DNA of 7,483 nt from Nitrospirota bacterium (lineage in GTDB: Bacteria; Nitrospirota; Nitrospiria; Nitrospirales; Nitrospiraceae): NCBI GenBank assembly GCA_016222925.1, contig JACRQB010000096.1:1-7483 (forward strand), given 5' to 3'. The notes under the pieces were generated by a model, which did not search any database, was not told the origin of the DNA, and was given only the letters and a program-made list of their open reading frames with translations. Shown one piece after another: positions 1 to 6,547 of the stretch. Position 1 is the first letter of the stretch, and each line of letters opens with the position of its first letter. A program made the translations under genes and the position numbers.

Positions 1-2490
1 CCGGTCGAGCGTGGCGAACGGATCCGCGTCCATGATCTTCACCGTTCGATAGTGGTCGATGAACTTCGCGGCGTCATCGCGGGAAAATCCGAAGGTCGTC
101 TGGGTTAGGTCATTCGTCCCAAACGAGAAGAACTCGGCCTCGACAGCAATCCGTTCAGCCGTCACGGCAGCGCGCGGCAATTCGATCATCGTCCCGACAA
201 GATACGAGAGTTTCACGTTGTAGCGTTTCATGGTCTCTGTCGCGACTTCTCGGATGAGATCTTTCTGCGACTTCATTTCCGCTACCATGCCAACCAGCGG
301 GATCATGATCTCCGGAACGATCTTCTTGCCTTCCTTGGCCAACTCGCAGGCCGCCTCGATAATGGCGCGCGCCTGCATACGCGTGATCTCGGGCATCGTA
401 ATGCCCAGCCGGCATCCGCGCAGCCCCAGCATCGGATTGAATTCATGCAATTCTTCGACGCGCGCAAGCAGACGCCGCTGCTCGTCCAGCTTGGCGCCGT
501 CTTCGCCGGTCAACTCAAGCTGGGCGATCTCCACCATCAACTCCTCACGCTTCGGCAAAAACTCATGCAACGGCGGATCGAGCAGGCGAATGGTGACCGG
601 AAACCCCTCCATCTCACGATACAGCCCGATGAAGTCCTGCTTCTGCAGCGGCAACAACTGCTCCAGATATTTCTCCCGATCCTCTTTCGTCCTGGCCAGA
701 ATCATCTTCTGCATGATCGGAATACGGTCTTCGGCAAAGAACATATGTTCTGTGCGGCAAAGCCCAATGCCTTCGGCGCCGAACCCTCGGGCGATCTTGG
801 CCTGGTCCGGCACATCGGCATTCGCCCGCACTTTCATCGTCCGCACACTGTCCGCCCATGAGAGGATGGTCGAGAAAAGCTGATATTTTTGCGACTTCTT
901 TGCATCCAGCTTCCCCTGCACCACCTGAATAATCTCGGATTCCATGACGGGAATGTCGCCGTCATACACATTACCGGTCGATCCGTTCACAGACAGATAG
1001 TCGCCTTCCCGGAACACTTTCGACCCGATCCGCACCGATTGGGTATCGATGACTTCGACCGCTTCGCACCCGGCAACGCACACCTTGCCCATCTGTCGCG
1101 CCACCACCGCCGCATGGGACGTCATTCCGCCCCGCGCCGTCACAAACCCGGATGCGGCGTTCATGCCATGAATATCGTCGGGGCTGGTTTCGTCACGAAC
1201 CAGCACTACCCGCTGCCCGGCCGCCTTCATTTCGACGGCGCGATCCGGCGTCAAGGCGATCTTTCCTGCCGCCGCTCCAGGTCCGGCCGGCAATCCCTTG
1301 CCCAATGGGGTTGAACCCGCTTCAGATTGGGTATCGAAGATCGGATAAAGATACTGCGCGAGCTGATCCGGACTGACCCGCTGCACCGCCTCGCGCTTGG
1401 TGATCAAGCCTTCATTGACCATCTCGACGGCGATGCGGACGGCAGAAATACCCGTGCGTTTCCCGACACGCGTCTGCAACATATAGAGCGTGCCCTCCTG
1501 GATCGTGAATTCCAGGTCGAGCATGTCGCGGTAATGTTTTTCCAATCGCTTGTAGGTGTGTTCAAGCTCTTTATAGGCGGGAGGCACGGTTCGGCCCAAC
1601 TCCGTGACCGGCAGCGGCGTCCGAATGCCGGCGACCACATCCTCGCCTTGCGCGTTCATCAAACACTCACCGAAAAACTTCCGCTCCCCCGTATTGGGGT
1701 CGCGCGTAAAAGCCACCCCGGTGCCGCTGGTGTCTCCCATGTTCCCGAACACCATGGCCACGACGTTGATCGCCGTCCCCCAGTGATCCGGGATACCGTT
1801 CAACCGGCGGTAGGTAATTGCGCGCGCGCCATTCCAGGATAAAAACACCGCGTCGATCGCCAGCTTCAACTGCTCATTCGGATCATCGGGAAACGCGTTG
1901 CCCGTTTCTTCCTTGACCAACGATTTGAACCGTTCCACGAGATCGCGCAACGCGCGCGCATCAAGCTGGGTCTCGTGTTTCACACCCATTTCTTCTTTCT
2001 TGAGATTCAGAATCGCTTCGAAGTGTTCGCGTGGCACACCCATCACGATACTGCCGAACATCGCCACAAATCGTCGATAGCTATCCTGAGCGAACCGGTC
2101 ATTTCTGGTCTTGACTGCTAACCCTTCGACAGTCTTCGTGGTGAGACCGACGTTCAGTACCGTGTCCATCATGCCCGGCATCGAGGCACGAGCCCCGGAT
2201 CTGACCGAAACCAGCAGTGGCCGTTCAGGATTCCCAAACCCCATTCCCATTGAGCGCTCGACACGCTTGAGCGCCTGCAAGGTGGCGTCCCACATGCCGG
2301 GTGGATACTTCTTCCCGATTTTGTAATATTCGACGCAGGCTTCGGTCGAAATCGTAAACCCGGGTGGGACTGAGATCCCCAAATTGGTCATCTCGGCCAA
2401 TCCTGCGCCCTTTCCCCCCAGCAGCTCCTTCATGTTCGAGGTACCCTCAGCCTTGCCGTCGCCGAAATAGTAGACGTACTTCTTTGCCAC
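1..2490 (-). CDS. ppdK: Pyruvate, phosphate dikinase (C-terminus cut by window edge)
   Basis: This enzyme interconverts pyruvate + ATP + phosphate and PEP + AMP + pyrophosphate in the cytoplasm; in rTCA autotrophs it supplies PEP for gluconeogenesis. I read 830 codons without a stop. The N-terminal ATP-grasp domain shows ELLGGKGAGLAEM near residue 25, SVRSGARASMPGMMDT with Arg97, and DLEFTIQEG with Asp325, Glu327 and Gln339. The swivelling phosphohistidine domain carries GGMTSHAAVVAR with catalytic His459. The C-terminal PEP/pyruvate barrel has LCRTEHMFF (Arg579), TIRLLDPPLHEF (Arg635), GTMIELPRAA (Glu770) and FFSFGTNDLTQTTFGFS (Asn793). Numbering tracks the Clostridium symbiosum enzyme at +4 up to the histidine, then at about +25. 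The conserved GxCGEHGGDP cysteine and roughly the last 60 residues lie beyond the left edge. The start is GTG at 2490, chosen because a strong AGGAAGGAG site lies 7 bases upstream and MAKKYVYYFGDG matches the family start. Thr457, two before the histidine, is the position phosphorylated by PPDK regulatory protein in plants; no regulator gene is visible here. Confidence 0.97.
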   Translation of the reverse strand, partial: MAKKYVYYFGDGKAEGTSNMKELLGGKGAGLAEMTNLGISVPPGFTISTEACVEYYKIGKKYPPGMWDATLQALKRVERSMGMGFGNPERPLLVSVRSGARASMPGMMDTVLNVGLTTKTVEGLAVKTRNDRFAQDSYRRFVAMFGSIVMGVPREHFEAILNLKKEEMGVKHETQLDARALRDLVERFKSLVKEETGNAFPDDPNEQLKLAIDAVFLSWNGARAITYRRLNGIPDHWGTAINVVAMVFGNMGDTSGTGVAFTRDPNTGERKFFGECLMNAQGEDVVAGIRTPLPVTELGRTVPPAYKELEHTYKRLEKHYRDMLDLEFTIQEGTLYMLQTRVGKRTGISAVRIAVEMVNEGLITKREAVQRVSPDQLAQYLYPIFDTQSEAGSTPLGKGLPAGPGAAAGKIALTPDRAVEMKAAGQRVVLVRDETSPDDIHGMNAASGFVTARGGMTSHAAVVARQMGKVCVAGCEAVEVIDTQSVRIGSKVFREGDYLSVNGSTGNVYDGDIPVMESEIIQVVQGKLDAKKSQKYQLFSTILSWADSVRTMKVRANADVPDQAKIARGFGAEGIGLCRTEHMFFAEDRIPIMQKMILARTKEDREKYLEQLLPLQKQDFIGLYREMEGFPVTIRLLDPPLHEFLPKREELMVEIAQLELTGEDGAKLDEQRRLLARVEELHEFNPMLGLRGCRLGITMPEITRMQARAIIEAACELAKEGKKIVPEIMIPLVGMVAEMKSQKDLIREVATETMKRYNVKLSYLVGTMIELPRAAVTAERIAVEAEFFSFGTNDLTQTTFGFSRDDAAKFIDHYRTVKIMDADPFATLDR

Positions 2491-2497
2491 GTGACTT

Positions 2498-2506
2498 CTC
2501 CTTCCT
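2498..2506 (-). promoter_or_regulatory. Strong ribosome-binding site of ppdK
   Basis: On the minus strand this reads AGGAAGGAG, an almost ideal Shine-Dalgarno sequence 7 bases before the GTG at 2490, and it decides that start. The terminal inverted repeat of the neighbouring repeat element begins immediately upstream (2508), so the 5' leader of ppdK must either run through that repeat or start within it. Confidence 0.8.
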
Positions 2507-2507
2507 G

Positions 2508-2629
2508 CAGGATGCTGAAAAAGTCCGCCAGCAGCGTTCTCGCATCGCTCAGCGACTCAACGTACCCAAGCGTACGCCTCGCCGCTTCGCTCGCTGTGGC
2601 CTTGCTGAACAGCCTTTTTGAGCATCCTG
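2508..2629. repeat. Repeat element copy 1, ~122 bp with 16-bp terminal inverted repeats (MITE/REP-like)
   Basis: The left end CAGGATGCTGAAAAAG (2508-2523) and the right end CTTTTTGAGCATCCTG (2614-2629) are inverted copies matching at 15 of 16 positions. A smaller inverted pair, CGTAC (2561-2565) and GTACG (2572-2576), lies at the centre. The interior is similar along its length to the element at 3027-3150 (for example GTTCTCGCATCGCTCAG against GTTCTCACGTCGCTCAG, and a shared CTTCGCTCGCTG), in the same orientation. It encodes no transposase and is far too small to do so. I remember closely similar sequences as common between Nitrospira genes, but this is recollection. It abuts the ppdK ribosome-binding site and would form a hairpin in any transcript entering ppdK from upstream. 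Confidence 0.8.
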
Positions 2630-2718
2630 AAGTTATCTGGCGTTAACACCATACGGAAACTCCGGCCAAGTTGCCGACATCAACCAAGTTCTCCGCAGCC
2701 TCCTAGAAAAAGCGCGTA

Positions 2719-2904
2719 TCACTGAGCAGGCGACGCGCGACGACCGTCGGTTGATTCCAGACGGAGCCGATAGCGGTTCACCAAGAACCACTTCGCCCAT
2801 ACGCCACCGATGATAATAGCGGCGACAAACAGCATCAGCATCAATAGCCGATAGTCAGCTTGAATTAATGCCGCTGAGCGCAAACCCGCTGAGAAGAATG
2901 GCAT
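2719..2904 (-). CDS. Hypothetical small membrane protein, second of an overlapping pair
   Basis: Unrecognised frame of up to 61 residues. Its central part YRLLMLMLFVAAIIIGGVWA is a convincing membrane helix, followed by a basic stretch (KWFLVNRYRLRLES) that the positive-inside rule would place in the cytoplasm, then a polar tail ending ASPAQ. The ATG at 2904 has no good ribosome-binding site; inner TTG and ATG codons just before the helix (around 2842-2836) are alternative starts. It overlaps the 3' end of the frame at 2855-2995 by 50 bases in the +1 register. It may be a separate, translationally coupled small protein, or the second half of a single two-helix protein split by a one-base frameshift. 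It lies between two repeat copies, and no function can be assigned. Confidence 0.45.
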   Translation of the reverse strand: MPFFSAGLRSAALIQADYRLLMLMLFVAAIIIGGVWAKWFLVNRYRLRLESTDGRRASPAQ

Positions 2905-2995
2905 TGCAGAGCACCATCAGGGCCAGCGAGACGACAAGAGAAAATCGTCGGACCTTGTCCGCCCGACGGCACTCGTCCGTCATCGGCTGATCCAT
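2855..2995 (-). CDS. Hypothetical 46-residue membrane protein, first of an overlapping pair
   Basis: Unrecognised short frame starting MDQPMTDECRRADKVRRFS and ending SGINSS before TGA at 2857-2855. Residues about 19-42 (SLVVSLALMVLCNAILLSGF and following) form one strongly hydrophobic helix preceded by a basic RRADKVRR segment, predicting N-in topology. GGGAG (3005-3001) lies 5 bases upstream of the ATG at 2995, which supports this start; an ATG at codon 5 is an alternative. The downstream frame at 2719-2904 adds a second helix with a basic C-terminal flank, so the two joined would make a classic two-helix hairpin with both ends inside. The gene begins about 30 bases after the repeat at 3027-3150 that follows glyS. 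Confidence 0.45.
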   Translation of the reverse strand: MDQPMTDECRRADKVRRFSLVVSLALMVLCNAILLSGFALSGINSS

Positions 2996-3026
2996 GGCGA
3001 CTCCCGTTTTTTCCGATCCTCGCTAC

Positions 3027-3150
3027 CAGGCTGTTGAAAAAGACCTCCCGCTTCGTTCTCACGTCGCTCAGAGGCTCAACGTACGCGACAAGGTACGCTT
3101 CGCCTCTTCGCTCGCTGCGGCCTCGCTGGAAGGCCTTTTTGAACAGCCTG
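3027..3150. repeat. Repeat element copy 2, ~124 bp with 16-bp terminal inverted repeats
   Basis: The ends CAGGCTGTTGAAAAAG (3027-3042) and CTTTTTGAACAGCCTG (3135-3150) are inverted copies with one mismatch. A central CGTAC (3080-3084) / GTACG (3093-3097) pair is present as in copy 1. It resembles copy 1 (2508-2629) throughout and has the same orientation, but differs at many positions, so the two are not a recent duplication. It begins about 55 bases after the glyS stop. In RNA the two ends would pair into a long stem, so it could act as a transcript 3' boundary or processing site for glyQS; a canonical stem-plus-U-tract terminator is not evident. Confidence 0.8.
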
Positions 3151-3204
3151 CAGAAGCTTGTGAGGTCGTCTTCCCTGCTGAGGCAATTCGTTGTTCGATT
3201 CGAC

Positions 3205-5382
3205 CTATCGCCCTTCCACCACAACCTGGGAAAAGTCGGCGAACGACATGAACAACTCATCGACCTCTTTGAGCAACGTCAGCCGATTGCTGCGGATCGC
3301 CTGATCCTCTGCGTTGACCATCACAGCTTCGAAAAATGCATCAATGACCGGCCTCAGCCCTACCAATGAATTCAATGCCTCGTGATAGTCACCCATCGAC
3401 AGGGCGAACCCCATCTTCGCTCCTTCTTCGGTGACTGCCAGGTGAAGCGCCGATTCTGATGGATGCTGAAACTTCGTCTCATCGACCGGCTTGCGTTCCC
3501 ACTGCTCTTTTTCCACCAACCGATGCGCCCGCTTGAAACCGACGATCAACGGATCGAACTCCGGCTTTCTCGTCACGGCTTCAAGGGCCTTCATCTTCTG
3601 CACAAGATCGCCGAGATCCACCGACGTATCATAGGCTGACTTCAACACCGAGTCGATGACGTCGTCGCGCAGACCCTGCACGATCCGGACATAGTGCCGA
3701 ACTCGCTCAAAGACAAACTCCGTGATTTGCCGAAGGCCTTCCCGCTCAAACCCGGACACGCTCTTAAACCCGTCGTCCGATACACGGTTCATGGCCTGAT
3801 TGATGTATTTCCACAGATTGACTCGCAGTTTCCCTTCAAGGAGGATCCGCACCATCGCGGTCGCATGCCGCCGCAACGCAAATGGATCTTCCGAGCCGGT
3901 CGGCACCATGCCGACATGGAAAAACGCAGCAATGGTATCGAGGCGGTCGGCCAAAGACAGGACTTGCCCCGCCACCGTTGTGGGCAACTCCCCTTCAATC
4001 GCGCGTGGAAGATACTGCTCTCGAACCGCCTGGCTTACGGCCTCCGATTCGCCATCATGCTTCGCATACTCGCCCCCCATCACACCCTGCAACTCAGGAA
4101 ACTCACCGACAACCCCGGTCAGCAGATCCGCCTTTGCGAGCGATGCCGCACGGATGCAGGTCCGACGGAGTTCTTCGTCCTCTGGGGATAGATGGGCCGC
4201 AAGCGCTTCCGCGAGTTTCTTGACCCGCTCCTGCTTCTGCGCCATTGTGCCGAGCTTGTGGTGAAAGGTGACGCCCGTAAGTTTCCACCCCCGTTCCTCC
4301 AGCTTCATTTTCCGGTCTTCGTCGAAAAAGAACTTCGCATCGGCCAACCGCGCCGCCAGCACCCGCTCGTTCCCCGTCCGAATGAGCGCCATGTTTTTGG
4401 ATTCATTATTGGCAATCGCAATAAAATGCGGCGCCAGTTTGCCGGACTTCTTATCCCTGACCGAGAAGAACCCCTGGTGTTCTTTCATCGATGTGATGAG
4501 AATTTCAGAAGGAACCGCTAAGTACTCCGGTTTGAAGCTGCCAAGAGCGGCACAGGGCCACTCCGTGGTGTACACCGCTTGATCGAGCAACGCATCATCC
4601 GCATTCAAACCAACACCCGCCTTAACACAGAGCCGGTCGATTTGTTGCTGAATCGCCGCTCGGCGGCGCTCGGGATCAAGCATCACCCCTAGCTTTTCAA
4701 GACCTTTGCTGTAGGTCTTGAAATCCCTCACCATGAGGGGCTTTCTGCCGCCCATCACGCGATGACCGGACGTCCGATTCCCGGCATGGATCCCGGCGAT
4801 CTGTACCGGCACGACCTTGCCCCCGAATAGTGCCACGATCCATCGTACGGGCCTGGCGAAGCGTACGCCTGTTTCGTTCCACTTCATGGCCTTCGGAAAA
4901 GACAGCGTTTCGAAAAGGTGAGACAGCAATTCCGGAAGAAGGGTTGTGGTCTTGCGTCCCGCATCGCGCTTGACCGCGAACAGATACTCGCCCTTCGGCG
5001 TGCTCCGTATCTCCAGACCTTCGACCGTGACACCTTGTCCAGCGGCAAATCCCATCGCCGCTTTTGTGGGTTGGCCGGCCTGGTCGAATGCCACCATTTT
5101 CGATGGCCCCATCGTTTCTTTGACCACCGCAGTTTGGTGCGCACGCAACTCGTCCACGATCACGACAAGCCGCCGAGGCGTCCCATAGGTCTTGATGGAC
5201 CCGCACGACAACCGGGCATCCTGAAAGAGGCGGGTGGCTGATTCTCGAAGGGCCGTCAGGGCCGGCGCAACAAATTCAAACGGCAGCTCTTCCATGCCGA
5301 TTTCGAACAGCAGCTCGGCGGTCAGTTTGGGGCTGCGAGTTGTGTGTTGAGGAGGCTTCTTCTTCACGAGCAGGCGCTTCAT
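3205..5382 (-). CDS. glyS: Glycine--tRNA ligase, beta subunit
   Basis: This is the large subunit of the alpha2beta2 glycyl-tRNA synthetase; it binds tRNA-Gly while the alpha subunit (glyQ, just upstream) activates glycine. The frame gives 725 residues, near the usual ~690-720. Family signatures in order: ELLFEIGMEELPFEFVAPAL near residue 25; KLGTMAQKQERVKKLAEAL near 375; VGEFPELQGVMGGEYAKHDG near 425; DRLDTIAAFFHVGMVPTGSE followed by DPFALRR near 478-505; and a C-terminal DALR-type anticodon-binding region ending VDAFFEAVMVNAEDQAIRSN-like (here VIDAFFEAVMVNAEDQAIRS) and LLKEVDELFMSFADFSQ. I chose the ATG at 5382 because it overlaps the glyQ stop as ATGA. A longer open frame reaches 5454, but its extra 24 residues are the glyQ 3' end in another register. 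A basic ~20-residue leader (KRLLVKKKPPQHTTRSPK) precedes the conserved start. No frameshift was seen. Confidence 0.97.
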   Translation of the reverse strand: MKRLLVKKKPPQHTTRSPKLTAELLFEIGMEELPFEFVAPALTALRESATRLFQDARLSCGSIKTYGTPRRLVVIVDELRAHQTAVVKETMGPSKMVAFDQAGQPTKAAMGFAAGQGVTVEGLEIRSTPKGEYLFAVKRDAGRKTTTLLPELLSHLFETLSFPKAMKWNETGVRFARPVRWIVALFGGKVVPVQIAGIHAGNRTSGHRVMGGRKPLMVRDFKTYSKGLEKLGVMLDPERRRAAIQQQIDRLCVKAGVGLNADDALLDQAVYTTEWPCAALGSFKPEYLAVPSEILITSMKEHQGFFSVRDKKSGKLAPHFIAIANNESKNMALIRTGNERVLAARLADAKFFFDEDRKMKLEERGWKLTGVTFHHKLGTMAQKQERVKKLAEALAAHLSPEDEELRRTCIRAASLAKADLLTGVVGEFPELQGVMGGEYAKHDGESEAVSQAVREQYLPRAIEGELPTTVAGQVLSLADRLDTIAAFFHVGMVPTGSEDPFALRRHATAMVRILLEGKLRVNLWKYINQAMNRVSDDGFKSVSGFEREGLRQITEFVFERVRHYVRIVQGLRDDVIDSVLKSAYDTSVDLGDLVQKMKALEAVTRKPEFDPLIVGFKRAHRLVEKEQWERKPVDETKFQHPSESALHLAVTEEGAKMGFALSMGDYHEALNSLVGLRPVIDAFFEAVMVNAEDQAIRSNRLTLLKEVDELFMSFADFSQVVVEGR
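5379..5382 (-). other. ATGA stop/start overlap coupling glyQ to glyS
   Basis: The minus strand reads ATGA: the ATG of glyS (5382-5380) shares bases with the TGA of glyQ (5381-5379). Such overlaps usually indicate one transcript and translational coupling, which fits two subunits needed in equal amounts. The upstream Shine-Dalgarno is weak, so re-initiation after glyQ is the likely route. Confidence 0.85.
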
Positions 5383-6161
5383 CGATGTGAGACCTGCGTC
5401 TTCATCAGTGGATGTCCCATCGCGGCTCGCTCGTCGCGATAACGCTCGGCGCATTGCCTGGCCAGTGCCCGCACCCGCGCGATGTACCCCGTTCGTTCCG
5501 CCACACTGATCGCCCCGCGGGCATCGAGAAGGTTGAACAGATGGGATGATTTAATCTTACATTCCGCTTCGTTCGCCTGGAAGCCCTGCATGAGCATCGT
5601 GACGTCTGCTTCCTCGAAATTGTAGCGCGACCCCTGCACCTCGGTCTCGTGATGAATGTCTCGATACGACACCTGGTCGGTCCACGCAAGATCAAAGACG
5701 TTGTCTACTCCCTGCAGATACATCGCAATACGCTCTGTCCCGTAGGTGATTTCGCCCGTGATCGGACTGAGTTCAATCCCGCCGATCTCCTGAAAGTAGG
5801 TAAACTGGGTGATCTCCATCCCGTCCAGTCTCACTTCCCATCCAAGTCCCCATGCCCCCAGCGTCGGGGATTCCCAATCGTCCTGGATGAAGCGAATGTC
5901 GTGCTCCTTGGGATTGATCCCCAGCCGAGCCAGACTTTCTAGATACAGCTCTTGAATATTATCCGGTGAAGGCTTCAGCACGACTTGGTACTGATAATAA
6001 TGCTGAAGACGGTTGGGGTTTTCCCCATAGCGGCCATCCGTCGGGCGTCGGCATGGCTGCACATAGGCCGCCCGCCATGGCTCCGGTCCGAGTGAGCGCA
6101 GAAACGTGGCCGGATGAAAGGTCCCCGCGCCCATTTCCACGTCATAGGGTTGATGAATCAC
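5379..6161 (-). CDS. glyQ: Glycine--tRNA ligase, alpha subunit, lacking the family N-terminus
   Basis: This is the catalytic class IIc subunit that makes glycyl-adenylate. From the GTG at 6161 the frame gives 260 residues: IHQPYDVEMGAGTFHPATF; the RRPTDGRYGENPNRLQHYY motif-2 region at 38-56; KPSPDNIQELYLESL; DDWESPTLGAWGLGWEV at 94-110; ITQFTYFQEIGG; and GEITYGTERIAMYLQG (motif 3) at 136-151. Everything from the conserved (GC)VIHQP onward is intact, and the last codons overlap glyS. Family members (303 residues in E. coli) begin about 25 residues earlier with a helix of the form xLILxLQxFWAxQGC. Here an in-frame TAG (6179-6177) sits six codons before the GTG, and that helix cannot be read in one frame. 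The GTG has no ribosome-binding site. An orphan AGGAG (6198-6194) 32 bases upstream may be what remains of the original start region. The protein may be non-functional, the assembly may contain an error, or a further upstream start may need correcting. Confidence 0.9.
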   Translation of the reverse strand: MIHQPYDVEMGAGTFHPATFLRSLGPEPWRAAYVQPCRRPTDGRYGENPNRLQHYYQYQVVLKPSPDNIQELYLESLARLGINPKEHDIRFIQDDWESPTLGAWGLGWEVRLDGMEITQFTYFQEIGGIELSPITGEITYGTERIAMYLQGVDNVFDLAWTDQVSYRDIHHETEVQGSRYNFEEADVTMLMQGFQANEAECKIKSSHLFNLLDARGAISVAERTGYIARVRALARQCAERYRDERAAMGHPLMKTQVSHR

Positions 6162-6547
6162 ACAGCACGTGCCAAGCTAGCAAGAATGCTTTTCTCCTGT
6201 CAAGGAACGAGCCCTCTAGATCAATCACTTATAGATGAAGCCCACAGGGAAGGAACTGGCAGGATTTGAAATGCATCGACCATTCCAGCTGTGCTGGTAT
6301 GCTATGAAACCTCCATGGTTACCACCTGATCGCGACACATCATAATATTCCCCCAACGAGCGATCTTTAGCATGAGTGGACGTCGGAGACAATTCACGAA
6401 CATCGAGCCTTCCGTCACCTCATAATTTAGATACCAAGGTGGATCGAAAAAAACTATCGAGAGACAATTACGTAGTGTAAACGATGTTGGACAAGCACTA
6501 TGGGAGATTAGGGTATATTTTCTGCCGGGACAAACCATTTCAGAGCT
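6162..6547. other. Lower-GC spacer between mutS2 and glyQ
   Basis: This 386-base segment separates the two damaged genes. I counted 46 G+C in 6421-6540 (about 38%), against about 60% in a sample line of glyS (5221-5280). It contains one 78-codon minus-strand frame (listed separately), an orphan AGGAG at 6198-6194 overlapping a TTGACA (6203-6198) with no convincing -10 downstream, and a TATAAG on the minus strand near 6232-6227 without a good -35. A small perfect inverted repeat CCAGC-ACA-GCTGG occurs near 6285-6297, with no U-tract. No T-box leader, tRNA or known gene was recognised. The base composition suggests DNA of different origin from its flanks. Confidence 0.5.
6302..6538 (-). CDS. 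Hypothetical 78-residue frame with a DPPWY motif, possible methyltransferase fragment
   Basis: The frame starts at ATG 6538, nine bases after the mutS2 stop, and ends at TAG 6304-6302. It contains SIVFFDPPWYLNYE, in which hydrophobic residues lead into DPPWY. That is the form of motif IV (D/N-PP-Y/F/W) in amino-methyltransferases of the adenine-N6 type. About 27 residues later comes ARWGNIMMC, at a spacing where these folds often have a helix followed by xxGGxIxx. It lacks any SAM-binding motif I and is far shorter than a working methyltransferase, so it would be a remnant at best. The base composition is low in GC, there is no strong ribosome-binding site (only GATGAAG upstream), and cysteine and arginine content is high for a real protein. 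It may simply be a chance frame. I rate the methyltransferase reading as a guess. Confidence 0.25.
   Translation of the reverse strand: MVCPGRKYTLISHSACPTSFTLRNCLSIVFFDPPWYLNYEVTEGSMFVNCLRRPLMLKIARWGNIMMCRDQVVTMEVS

Noticed and set aside
230..883. Open plus-strand frame of 217 codons
   Set aside because: It lies wholly antisense to ppdK, whose minus-strand protein is conserved end to end; the plus-strand product is Ser/Arg-rich with no recognisable domain.
2508..3150. The two repeats as a short CRISPR array
   Set aside because: There are only two copies, each ~123 bp, with terminal inverted repeats and a ~400-base separation containing coding frames; no short regular repeat-spacer pattern is present.
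2865..3260. 131-codon minus-strand frame between glyS and the small membrane frames
   Set aside because: It begins inside the 3' end of glyS in another register and runs through the repeat element; its product is low in hydrophobic structure and unrelated to anything recognised.
3694..4264. Several plus-strand frames of 113-165 codons inside glyS
   Set aside because: They overlap one another and lie antisense to a fully conserved glyS; they are typical shadow frames in GC-rich DNA.
5383..5454. Upstream extension of glyS to an ATG at 5454
   Set aside because: The added residues are the glyQ 3' coding region in another frame; the ATGA overlap start at 5382 places the conserved GlyS N-terminus correctly.
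6180..6203. TTGACA as a glyQ promoter -35
   Set aside because: No acceptable -10 hexamer is found 16-18 bases downstream on the minus strand, and the hexamer overlaps an AGGAG that looks more like a ribosome-binding site.
6162..6300. T-box leader upstream of glyQ
   Set aside because: glyQS T-boxes are common in Firmicutes, but the conserved AGGGTGGNACCGCG antiterminator box and specifier stem were not seen on the minus strand, and the segment is too short.
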